The notes under the pieces were generated by a model, which was not told where the DNA came from, made no database searches, and worked only from the letters and a program-made list of their open reading frames with translations. From AP-15 sp963812675 (lineage in GTDB: Bacteria; Pseudomonadota; Alphaproteobacteria; ATCC43930; CGMCC-115725), in assembly GCA_963812675.1 (NCBI GenBank), contig CAWEWR010000006.1, positions 295,909 to 359,908 of the forward strand: a stretch of DNA of 64,000 nt, given 5' to 3'. Position numbers and translations under genes: made by a program. Shown here in pieces: positions 16,141 through 24,443 of the stretch (positions within the stretch are counted from its first letter, which is position 1; each line of letters starts with the position of its first letter).

Positions 16141-16905
16141 TTAGTGTGACGCAATACCCGCAGTTGAACCGCCATCGACCGGAAGAGCCACACCGGTGAT
16201 GAAACTGGCGTCCTCAGACAGCAGGAAAGCAATGGCTGCCGCAACCTCTTCGGGTCGGCCTTCGCGGCCAATCGGATGAGCGGCGCGAATCCGCGTCACA
16301 TTTTCGGGGTCCTCAAACATCGGCGCCGTCATCGGCGTGCGGATCATCCCTGGCACGACGGCATTGACGCGGACCCCGAGCGGTCCGAGCTCCAATGCCA
16401 TCGTCTGGGTGATCCCCACGACCCCGTACTTCGACGCGGCATAGGGGAGGCGGTTGGGCACGCCCCTGATCCCGGCCGCGGAGCTGAGGTTCACGATTGC
16501 CGCCTGGGTTTGCGCTTGCCTCACCGCACGAGCGAAAGCCTGGCACATGTTGAACGTGCCTTCGAGGTTGACCGACAGGACGTTCCGCCAAACCTCGGGA
16601 TCGGTATCCAGAACGTTGCCGACGCCCCGGATGCCGGCGCTGTTGACCAGCCCATAGAGTTTTCCGAACCGTCGAGCCGCTCCGGACACGAACGCGGCCA
16701 CCTGGTCCCGGTCCGCAACGTCGACGCCGATGCCATAAATCCTTTCGCTGTTCCCAAGTTCGGACACGACCTTATCGAGTTCTTCTTTCCGCAAATCTGC
16801 GGCGGCGATCGACGCGCCTTCGGCGAACAGCCGCCGGACGCAGGCCGCGCCGATGCCGCTGCCGGCGCCGGTTACCAAGACTGTCTTGTCTTCAAAGCGT
16901 TTCAT
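16141..16905 (-). CDS. SDR family NAD(P)-dependent oxidoreductase
   Basis: A 254-residue classical short-chain dehydrogenase. The cofactor site is VLVTGAGSGIGAACVRRL, the structural NSAG motif is at residue 88, the catalytic Ser is in NLSSAAG, and the catalytic Tyr/Lys pair is in YAASKYGVVG. It ends with a VDGGSTAG C-terminus. An aspartate after the second strand (AADLRKE) favours NAD over NADP. The substrate cannot be assigned. It stands alone, 13 bases beyond the convergent regulator gene. Confidence 0.92.
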   Translation of the reverse strand: MKRFEDKTVLVTGAGSGIGAACVRRLFAEGASIAAADLRKEELDKVVSELGNSERIYGIGVDVADRDQVAAFVSGAARRFGKLYGLVNSAGIRGVGNVLDTDPEVWRNVLSVNLEGTFNMCQAFARAVRQAQTQAAIVNLSSAAGIRGVPNRLPYAASKYGVVGITQTMALELGPLGVRVNAVVPGMIRTPMTAPMFEDPENVTRIRAAHPIGREGRPEEVAAAIAFLLSEDASFITGVALPVDGGSTAGIASH

Positions 16906-17120
16906 TCGACTACTCCTTACGCTGGTCTTGCTTGGGATAACCTACTTAGACCGCGCAAGGAGCCGAACTAGTCCCAAAAATCGGCATGGACTTATGAGCA
17001 GCAGCCATAAACGCTACGGGGAAACCACAATCTTCTCGTCCAATCGCCTGCTTAAAACTGTGTGCCGGGTCTCAGCATCAAAATATTTTCGATAGCTGCG
17101 GTGCCGCCAGCGTCACACCC

Positions 17121-19064
17121 TCAAGTTGTATTGTTGGGGATCAGCCGGGCGGTCTCCAGAGATGTCGCAATGTTCTGAAAGATCGTTTTTATGGTACTGT
17201 AGTTGTTTTTCGAGGGACAGGGTGAGGCGGTACCGTCAGTGGAATAGAACTTCGCCGGGTCGTTGACGTAGGTACCTGCTGTCGTGCCCGGGGCGTTGGC
17301 GATTTGCTGCAATGAATAACACGCGCCGTTAGGTGCTGCGCCGGCGTAGCTCCCTGTATCGGTAGTGCACGTGCTACTCGTTCCGTTGTCGTCATAGTAG
17401 ACCGCATACACCCGAGTCCCCGCCGCCGCCGCGGTCTGGGCCGCAGTGACCGCCGCTGCGCACTCATTGCTGGCGGATTTCAACGGCCCCATCTGCGCTG
17501 CGGTCGAAGTGGCGCTGCCATCGGTCAGCAGGACGATCACGTTGGTCCCGCCCTGTCCACCGGCGGCGACGCGGGCCGCTTGCTCCGTGACGAGTGCGTT
17601 TTGCGCCGCGGTGATCGCATCGGTGTAGTAGGTCCCGAGCCCGCCGGGTGTTTTGAGGCAGCCCGACCCGGTTATCTTCACGATGTTCGAGCTGGTGTTC
17701 AGAGAGGCCGTGTCGGAGGTGCGATAATCGTTACCGAAGCCGACGATTTGGTAGAGCGGCGCGGCGATGATCGTATCGCCTTTGAGGACGCCTGGGCCGG
17801 TCGGACTGGCGCTCATCACTGCAGTCGTGGGAAGCGTCACCGAGCTGATGGTTGTGCCGGTTCCCCACCAGGGCCAGCTCCCGGTGCCCGCTGGGATGCT
17901 CGTCCCGAACGTGATCAAATCACCAATAGCCACTCCGGTCCCGGTGGCGTTTTTCGACATCGTTACGGTATTGGCGATCGACGAGACCGCCGAAACTGTG
18001 GTGCCCGACGCAATCGCACTGGGAGTGGTCGTGTCGTGGATTGTCATGCCCGGGGTGATTTTGGTCGTCACCACGCCGCTCGGGAACGTTAAAACCTTTG
18101 ACCCAGGCAGCGTTACCAGGCTCGTCGGTGTGCCCAGATCGGTTACCACGGCCCACCGCGACCCGGTATTGAATTCGGTCGCCGCAGTCATGCTTGTTTT
18201 CAACGACAGCGTGCTGGTTGTCGTGGCTGCGCCGGTAGTGTTCACGACCCCTGAATATCCTCCTCCTCCCGAGCCCCACTGCGCCGGAATTTGCGGGTTT
18301 GTGCAGCCGATATCGGTCGTCGCTTGACTGGCGTTGGTCACGGGCGGGAACACAAAGAGCGCGACCTCGTCGACCGGGCTACCGGATGTAGCGCCGGCTT
18401 GCCAAGGCCAAAGCTCGCCAAGGAGAGTTTGAGCCCCGTCCACCGCGCAGGCGATTGCGGTGCTATAACCCGAACAGGCGGTCGCGGCGGGTCCCGTCGG
18501 AGCGCCGCCCATCGACCCGGTCGTGTCGACGATGATGGCCACGTTGAGCGGTGTCGGGACGCCGCCTCTCATGCTCGCGCTTGCGGTTGCTGAGATGCTC
18601 ACCGTATTGATCCCAAAAACCCTCGCGAAGAACGTCGGGACTTGGGCGGTCTGGACCACTTGGATACCGTTTGTGCCATTTGTGCCGGCGCAATTGGCAG
18701 ATGCTACCGCGCATGACGGCGTCTGATTGGTGCTGCACGCAAGTCCGACGCTCGTATAACATTTGAGGGTCGCCGTGACTGTAACACTGGTGAGATTTGC
18801 ATTGCCGTTTAGGCTCCCCGTTGCGCTGTACGCGGTCGCCTGGGTGATCGCCGCTCCACCTGTGCCAATGACCTGCGCTCCTGCCAGCGCCGCCGCATCG
18901 CTCGAAGCCTGGAGCGCTCTCTGGGCGGAGAAGACAAAGCCGGCATCGACACCGAGCGCGCCGAGCCCGATAAGGACAGGGAGCGCGACCGCCGCCAGAA
19001 TGGCTACGGCGCCGCTGTCGTTCCGAAGCACCCTACGGAAAAAGGAAATTCCGTCCCGGTTCAT
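17121..19064 (-). CDS. TadG-like pilus assembly protein with von Willebrand factor A region
   Basis: A 647-residue protein: a short cytoplasmic head, one membrane helix (GAVAILAAVALPVLIGLGALGVDAGFVF, typical of TadE/TadG pseudopilins) and a long periplasmic part rich in Ser/Thr/Gly. A von Willebrand A-type fold starts at VAIIVDTTGSMGG (DxTGS in place of DxSxS) and continues to NVIVLLTDGSATSTAAQ, with a Ser/Thr-rich insertion of about 200 residues in between. It helps assemble or anchor Tad (Flp) pili. Its ATG overlaps the TadE stop by four bases. The Tad ATPase and membrane genes are not in the window. Confidence 0.8.
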   Translation of the reverse strand: MNRDGISFFRRVLRNDSGAVAILAAVALPVLIGLGALGVDAGFVFSAQRALQASSDAAALAGAQVIGTGGAAITQATAYSATGSLNGNANLTSVTVTATLKCYTSVGLACSTNQTPSCAVASANCAGTNGTNGIQVVQTAQVPTFFARVFGINTVSISATASASMRGGVPTPLNVAIIVDTTGSMGGAPTGPAATACSGYSTAIACAVDGAQTLLGELWPWQAGATSGSPVDEVALFVFPPVTNASQATTDIGCTNPQIPAQWGSGGGGYSGVVNTTGAATTTSTLSLKTSMTAATEFNTGSRWAVVTDLGTPTSLVTLPGSKVLTFPSGVVTTKITPGMTIHDTTTPSAIASGTTVSAVSSIANTVTMSKNATGTGVAIGDLITFGTSIPAGTGSWPWWGTGTTISSVTLPTTAVMSASPTGPGVLKGDTIIAAPLYQIVGFGNDYRTSDTASLNTSSNIVKITGSGCLKTPGGLGTYYTDAITAAQNALVTEQAARVAAGGQGGTNVIVLLTDGSATSTAAQMGPLKSASNECAAAVTAAQTAAAAGTRVYAVYYDDNGTSSTCTTDTGSYAGAAPNGACYSLQQIANAPGTTAGTYVNDPAKFYSTDGTASPCPSKNNYSTIKTIFQNIATSLETARLIPNNTT

Positions 19065-19549
19065 TGAACACCCTCTGTCATGGTTGATGTAAGTTGGCAG
19101 GTTGACGCCCAGAAGTTGAACCCTGCCAACATTGCGCCGCATGGATAAGTCACGGTGACAGCCGCAGGCTGTAGGGAGCCGCCCGAGGATGGCGCTGCGG
19201 CTGTCAACGCCGTCGAACACGCCGAGTCGGTCGCGCACGCCGTCCCGTTAACCGAAAGGGTAATCGTCAGATTGGCTGGAGTGAGGATCGGTGCCGCTGC
19301 TTTGATCGCGCTCACCGTGTCGGTATAGGGCGTTGTGTCCGAGCGGCTGATCGCGAACTGCATTGCACCCACGTTCACCGCATTTGTCAGCATCACGTAG
19401 TTTCCCAGGGTGAGCCCGAACTGAACCAACCCCAGCAACAAAAAGAGCAGCACAGGAGCAATCAGCGCAAACTCGATCGCTGCTATACCCTTCTCCCCGA
19501 GACTGCCATCGTTGCGATGTTTTCCGGCTGCTAGTGCTTTGATCGCCAT
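19061..19549 (-). CDS. TadE-like pseudopilin
   Basis: A 162-residue protein with the prepilin-like sequence GEKGIAAIEFALIAPVLLFLLLGLVQFGLTLGNYVML: a Gly-x5-Glu motif before a hydrophobic helix, as processed by the prepilin peptidase TadV/CpaA. The periplasmic part holds four cysteines that probably form disulfides. TadE and TadG are minor pseudopilins needed for Flp pilus assembly and surface adhesion. It is translationally coupled to the TadG gene downstream (ATGA overlap). Confidence 0.85.
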   Translation of the reverse strand: MAIKALAAGKHRNDGSLGEKGIAAIEFALIAPVLLFLLLGLVQFGLTLGNYVMLTNAVNVGAMQFAISRSDTTPYTDTVSAIKAAAPILTPANLTITLSVNGTACATDSACSTALTAAAPSSGGSLQPAAVTVTYPCGAMLAGFNFWASTCQLTSTMTEGVQ

Positions 19550-19637
19550 GGCCGGCCTCTCTTCGTCCCCCGTGTGTCGCTAGAAAAACGGCGAAGCATC
19601 TGCGCCTCTGGAAGCGAGGAGTCGCTGACTCTCGCAA

Positions 19638-20392
19638 AGATATGCACCACCGGGGTAAACACCCGGTTAACCTGGAGAGACGCTCAAGCCTAACAGGCTG
19701 CTAAAGCTGGTCGCGCCGCAAAATGGCCTGTCCGGTTCCTATCGGACCAGCCTAGCCTTCGGGCGTTGCGTAAAACGGAATACGCCCCCGGTCAGTTCTC
19801 GGACGTGTTCCGGTCCTGCCACAGGCAGTGGTAGAAATTAGATACACATTGATCGAAGGGGCCGCGATTTTGCTGACGCTCAGAGTGCCGACGACCCAAG
19901 CAGTGCTGAATGGGGGTAAGCGGAATCGTCGACAGCGCCCTAGAGCGGCACGGCTATTGCCACCACCGAAGCCAACCCGGTGATCTGCGGCGCCGCATAG
20001 AGTTTGGCGCCAAACGGCGCCAGGGCCACAACTAAAACGGCTCCAACCGGCGCCGGCGCAACATCGCCGCCGAACTCGGTCTGTTGATCACCCGCGGCGG
20101 CAGTGATCGTCAAGGCGCTAGGAGAGAGCCAAACGGAATCCTAGGACCTGGTTGCGTCAATTGGCGTATGTCGTACCCATCTCGCTTCGGTATCCTCGCT
20201 CGGAAGGGACGACAAATTTTCGACGGGCGGGTGAAAGTTCGGTACGCTAATTTTTGCAACGAGGTACTAGCGTGCCCGCCTGCGTGGAGGAGGCGGATTC
20301 TGTGATGGAGAAGAGGGATTCGTACCATCGGGTCCCCTGGCGGTGGTCGGTCGGAAGCGCGAACGCCGCCGACCGCCGCCGACAAGCGATGC
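19638..20392. other. Long intergenic region, one unassigned open frame
   Basis: No confident gene lies in these 755 bases between the TadE and Flp genes. On the minus strand, from about 20144 down to 19941, one frame without ATG reads plausibly (SALTITAAAGDQQTEFGG...VGAVLVVALAPFGAKLYAAPQITGLAS) and stops at TAG. It may be the tail of a decayed gene. The rest shows no repeats or strong hairpins that I can find. Confidence 0.35.
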
Positions 20393-20578
20393 CTAGGGGG
20401 TGGGTATGGTGATGCCGTTGAGGGTAGTACCTACGTTCTGGAACAGAGCGGTCAGATCATTCCCGAGCGCTTGTGCACCGACCGCGATGGCAAGGGCGAC
20501 GAAAACAATAAGCATCGCGTATTCGGTAGCGGTGGCACCGCCTTCGTCACTGCCAAAGCGTCTGGTCAGAGCGAGCAT
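20393..20578 (-). CDS. Flp/TadE-type type IVb pilin
   Basis: A 61-residue pilin: basic head, then GGATATEYAMLIVFVALAIAVGAQALGNDLTALFQNVG. This contains the Gly/Ala-Thr-Ala-x-Glu-Tyr processing site and hydrophobic helix of Flp pilins. After cleavage by the prepilin peptidase it would form the Tad pilus fibre used for adhesion. The ATG at 20578 is chosen because GGAGAAGGAACGTCAA precedes it. It lies on the same strand upstream of TadE and TadG, but 843 bases away. Confidence 0.88.
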   Translation of the reverse strand: MLALTRRFGSDEGGATATEYAMLIVFVALAIAVGAQALGNDLTALFQNVGTTLNGITIPTP

Positions 20579-20785
20579 TTGACGTTCCTTCTCCAACGGG
20601 ACTGGCCTGTAGCCAGTGGGCGCCAAAAGCGATCACAATCGCTACTCAGCCGACGCCTGAATTTAACTGCGATGGTGTCAGCCCGCTGTACAGGCCAGCG
20701 TCAGAAAAACGCCTTTTTGAATTATTTTATTAGATTGCCGCGCGATTGGACCCATCCTGGTCAGACTGACTTTCGGCGAGCGGCG

Positions 20786-21331
20786 TCAACCTCGACGGAC
20801 ATGCGGGCGAGCGGCATCGACCAGCATCGCGGATGGGGCGAGGCGCGGACCCTCACCCTCGTCCACCGGCGCGACGATGGTCACGCCCCAGGCGCGCAGC
20901 TTGTTTAGCGAGGCCCGCGCCTCGGGGTGGTTCAGGAGCGGTGCGTTCAACGACGGGCCCACGATCACCGGCGTACCGCGCCCTATCGCCTCGGCGACCA
21001 CGGATAACGCGAGGTTGTCGGCAATGCCATGCGCCAGCTTGTTCAGCGAGTTGAAGCTGCAGGGCGCGAACACCACCACGCCACGCGGCGGTCGCGGGCG
21101 GATGGCCAGATCGAAGTAGGATTCGACGACCTGGACGCCCTTGACTTCCGCGAGGTCGCGCGGCGCGATCACGCGCGAAGCATTCGGTGTCGGGATTGCG
21201 ATAACGGTTGAAAAGCCGAGCCCGACCAGCCGACCCAGAATCTCGGGACAGCGCGCCGCCGTCGTCGTGCCGCTGAGCATCAGGTAGGCTACCTCAAAAC
21301 GTTGGCCGCCAGCCGCAGCGTTGGGGCTCAT
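20786..21331 (-). CDS. Flavoprotein-family protein (PPC decarboxylase-like fold)
   Basis: A 181-residue protein of the flavoprotein family that includes phosphopantothenoylcysteine decarboxylase and UbiX. The block FAPCSFNSLNKLAHGIADNLALSVVAEAIGRGTPVIVGPSLN is the FMN-binding core. It begins with a Rossmann-like VAYLMLSGTTTAARCPEIL. The reaction is unknown; family members usually decarboxylate or prenylate small acids. It appears monocistronic. The downstream 207 bases to the Flp gene hold no gene. Confidence 0.75.
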   Translation of the reverse strand: MSPNAAAGGQRFEVAYLMLSGTTTAARCPEILGRLVGLGFSTVIAIPTPNASRVIAPRDLAEVKGVQVVESYFDLAIRPRPPRGVVVFAPCSFNSLNKLAHGIADNLALSVVAEAIGRGTPVIVGPSLNAPLLNHPEARASLNKLRAWGVTIVAPVDEGEGPRLAPSAMLVDAARPHVRRG

Positions 21332-21784
21332 TTCGTTATCGAGGCCCCAAGGGGAAATCAGGATTTTCGTTCAACGTCATCGATTTCCTTGCACGCCCGG
21401 CTAGGCGGGGCACGGCGAGTGTAGATAGCATTGCATACCGCAGAGACTCTTTTTCGTGGCGCACAAAATTTTTCCCGGACAGCCCTGCCGCTTGTGGCCG
21501 GGGATATCGCGCGGTTCTGATCCACCGGGGTGGGGTCTCATCTGTGGACACGCGCGAAGTTTTAAACAGCTCCGCCACAAGGAGGCCGCGCAAACTTGAA
21601 TGCGCTTTTCATTGATGTTAAAGAAATTTGCTTAATAAACCTCAACTCGACCAGCCGAGCCTGGAGCGAGGGGCGAGCGTGTTGAGCCTAATCGTCGTGA
21701 AGCGGTCGATTGGCGTGGGCTGGTGACTAAAGATCCGCTTTCGAATACCGTGAGATTGTCGGCTCGGCTGCGGGAGTAAGGATA
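21332..21784. other. Intergenic region without a supported gene
   Basis: Open frames here are short and have neither ribosome-binding sites nor recognisable composition. The part from 21600 to 21640 is unusually AT-rich (TTAAAGAAATTTGCTTAATAA) and may contain the promoter for the mechanosensitive channel gene that starts at 21785. Confidence 0.4.
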
Positions 21785-23986
21785 TTGCGGACCTCGAGGG
21801 GCTGTCTCCCGGCGATCATCCTTTTCGCAACCTTGCTGTCGGGCGCGGCCGCGGCGGCGAACCGGTCGCCTGCCGCCGGCGAAGAAGCGACGCCAAAGCA
21901 AATCCAAGAGCTGATGACTTTGCTCGCCGATCCGAAGGTGCGTGATTGGCTGGAACAGGAGAGCAAGGCGAACGCCGCCCAGGCACGGGCGACGGATGCC
22001 GAAGCGATTTCGATTTCGCACGAGTTCGATTCCCGTGTCGCCGCAATTCGCGAGCACATCGTCGCGCTCGGCGCCGCGCTGCCTGATCTACCCGGCCAGA
22101 TTGAGCACGCCCACGGCCTCGTCTCGGCCGATCTGGGAGATCATGGGAGGATCAAGGGCCTGTCGCTCCTCGCGGTTTTTGTGGTCCTGGGCTTTGGCGT
22201 CGAGTGGCTGTTTCGAAGGGCAACGGCGAGGATCCGCGCCCGTCTCGACGGCCTTCCAGTGGCAACCGTGAACGACCGCCTGCGAATTGTGGCCGTGCGC
22301 TTCGCCTTTGCCGTGGGTCTGGTGGCGGCCTTCGCCCTGGGGAGTGTCGGCGCCTTCCTCGCGCTGGACTGGCCACCGCTGCTTCGCGAGATGGTCTTCG
22401 GCTATCTCCTCGTCTTTCTCGTGATCCGTGTCGCGGCCGTCGTGGGCCACTTTTTGTTATCCCCCCATCACGAGCACTTCCGCATCATTCCGATGGACGC
22501 GGCGGCGGCTCGCTTCTGGCACCGGCGGCTTGTCGTGTTTGTCGGCTGGTTTGCCTTCGGTTATGTGGAGGTCGGGCTCCTCAGCACGCTCGGCCTGTCG
22601 CTGGCGGGCCGCCAGCTCATAGCCTACGTACTCGGCCTTGGCCTGCTGGCCATTGCACTGGAAGCGGTTTGGCGACGCCCCGTCGCGCCGGAAGACAGCG
22701 CGGAAGCGCTGGAAACCAGCACGGAAGCGCCCGAAGCCGGCACGGAAGCGCCGGCGCGCGAAACGCATCGCCTCGGACGCGGCGCCCAAAACGCGTTGCT
22801 GTCGGTAGCCGTCGTGCTGTTATGGGTACTTTGGGTACTCCACGCCATGGCGGGCTTTTGGCTCGTTCTGGTCGTCATCACCCTGCCGCTCGCGATAAGC
22901 GTGACCCGCCGCGCAGTCGAACATCTGCTTCGACCGCCCGGTTCTCCGCAGGTCGGTGAAGGTCCGCCCGGCGTCATCGCGATAAGCCTCGAACGCGGCA
23001 TACGCGCGCTGCTCTTCATCGCCGCGGCAGCAGTCCTCGCCTGGGGTTGGGGTATCGACCTCATGCAGCACCTCACCACGGCAGAAGACACGCTGTTCAG
23101 CCGCCTGATACACGGAGCGTTGAGCGCCATCATCATTCTGCTCGTCGCCGACGTCCTGTGGCACGCCACGAAGACGGCGATCGATCGCAAGCTCGCCGAA
23201 GTCGCCGACCCGGGGCAGCCGAGCACCGACGAGGCGCGTCGGCGGGGCCGGCTGCGGACGCTATTGCCGATATTCCGGAATATTCTGTTCGTCGCCGTCA
23301 TCGCCGTCGCCGTATTGATGGCGCTGTCGGCGATGGGCGTGCCGATCACGCCGCTGGTCGCCGGCGCCGGCGTCTTCGGTATCGCGGTCGGCTTCGGTGC
23401 GCAAACCTTTGCCCGCGACATCATCGCCGGCATGTTTTACCTGCTCGACGACGCGTTCCGGGTCGGCGAGTACATTCAAAGCGGTAATTACAAGGGCACC
23501 GTCGAGGGCTTCAGCATTCGCTCAGTTAGGTTGCGGCACCACCGCGGCCCGGTCTACACCGTGCCGTTCAGCCTCTTGGGCGCGGTGCAGAACCAGAGCC
23601 GCGACTGGGTCATCGACAAGATCGCGATCGGTATCACCTATGACAGCGATCTCACCCTCGCCAAGAAGCTGATCAAGCAGATCGGGCTGGATCTCGCGAA
23701 AGACCCCGAATACGCGCCGCTGATCCTCGAACCCCTAAAAATGCAGGGTGTCGACAACCTCGGCGATTTCGCGGTTCAGATCCGGGCGAAGATGATGACT
23801 CTGCCGGGCGAGCAGTTCGTCATCCGGCGAGCGGCCTATGCGATGATCAAAAAGGCGTTCGACGAGAACGGCATCAAATTCGCGTTCCCGACCGTGCAGG
23901 TCGCCGGCGAGGGCGACGCTGCGAGGGCGGCGATTGCCCAGGAGGCCCTGGAGCTCACCCGGCCGCAGGCGCACGCGGCGGAATAG
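21785..23986 (+). CDS. Large MscS-family mechanosensitive ion channel
   Basis: A 733-residue inner-membrane protein. A signal-like N-terminus (CLPAIILFATLLSGAAAAA) is followed by a helical periplasmic segment to about residue 115. About ten membrane helices precede the conserved MscS pore: VPITPLVAGAGVFGIAVGFGAQTFARDIIAGMFYLLDDAFRVGEYI (residues 515-565). A cytosolic beta domain (VEGFSIRSVRLRHHRGPVYTVPFSLLG) follows. It relieves hypo-osmotic stress. A TTG start is chosen because GTAAGGATA sits in the right place and the signal begins there. It converges on the PAS gene, overlapping it by 32 bases. Confidence 0.9.
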   Translation: MRTSRGCLPAIILFATLLSGAAAAANRSPAAGEEATPKQIQELMTLLADPKVRDWLEQESKANAAQARATDAEAISISHEFDSRVAAIREHIVALGAALPDLPGQIEHAHGLVSADLGDHGRIKGLSLLAVFVVLGFGVEWLFRRATARIRARLDGLPVATVNDRLRIVAVRFAFAVGLVAAFALGSVGAFLALDWPPLLREMVFGYLLVFLVIRVAAVVGHFLLSPHHEHFRIIPMDAAAARFWHRRLVVFVGWFAFGYVEVGLLSTLGLSLAGRQLIAYVLGLGLLAIALEAVWRRPVAPEDSAEALETSTEAPEAGTEAPARETHRLGRGAQNALLSVAVVLLWVLWVLHAMAGFWLVLVVITLPLAISVTRRAVEHLLRPPGSPQVGEGPPGVIAISLERGIRALLFIAAAAVLAWGWGIDLMQHLTTAEDTLFSRLIHGALSAIIILLVADVLWHATKTAIDRKLAEVADPGQPSTDEARRRGRLRTLLPIFRNILFVAVIAVAVLMALSAMGVPITPLVAGAGVFGIAVGFGAQTFARDIIAGMFYLLDDAFRVGEYIQSGNYKGTVEGFSIRSVRLRHHRGPVYTVPFSLLGAVQNQSRDWVIDKIAIGITYDSDLTLAKKLIKQIGLDLAKDPEYAPLILEPLKMQGVDNLGDFAVQIRAKMMTLPGEQFVIRRAAYAMIKKAFDENGIKFAFPTVQVAGEGDAARAAIAQEALELTRPQAHAAE

Positions 23987-24443
23987 ACCGTTCCGCCAGC
24001 TGTCGGCGCAAAGCCCGCGTTTCCTCGAAACGGACCGTTACATCGCGCAGGATCGCCGCGATCCCTTCCATTCGGCCCGCACCGTCCCGGAACGGCAGGA
24101 TCGTGAACTCGATCGAAATACGCTGCCCGCCTTTTCGCAGCGCCGGCACCGCCAGAATTTCGCCGGCGCCGTAACGGGTGCTCCCGGTCTGCATCGTGAC
24201 CGAATAACCGGCCCAATGACGCGCGCGCAAGCCTTCTGGGATGATGATGTCGAGAGATTGGCCCAACGCTTCGGCTTCGGCAAAGCCGAAGATTCGCGCG
24301 GCACCGAGGTTCCAAAATCGGATGATGCCCTGGGCGTCGGCATAAATAATCGCGTCGGGGGCTTCACGGAGGATCGTATGCGACAAGCGGCCGATGTCGA
24401 TGGCCACCGCATTATCCGTAATGGTCGATGTAGCGTCGGACAT
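23955..24443 (-). CDS. Single PAS-domain protein
   Basis: A 162-residue soluble protein consisting of one PAS/PAC unit: LSHTILREAPDAIIYADAQGIIRFWNLGAARIFGFAEAEALGQSLDIIIPE (residues 20-72) and a PAC part ending ILRDVTVRFEETRALRRQL. No output domain is attached, so it would act by binding a partner or as a stand-alone redox or ligand sensor. Its start overlaps the 3' end of the WcbI-domain gene by 32 bases, indicating translational coupling. Confidence 0.85.
   Translation of the reverse strand: MSDATSTITDNAVAIDIGRLSHTILREAPDAIIYADAQGIIRFWNLGAARIFGFAEAEALGQSLDIIIPEGLRARHWAGYSVTMQTGSTRYGAGEILAVPALRKGGQRISIEFTILPFRDGAGRMEGIAAILRDVTVRFEETRALRRQLAERSIPPRAPAAG

Noticed and set aside
21336..21593. 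85-codon leftward frame upstream of the flavoprotein gene
   Set aside because: There is no ribosome-binding site, the composition is irregular and no family is recognised.
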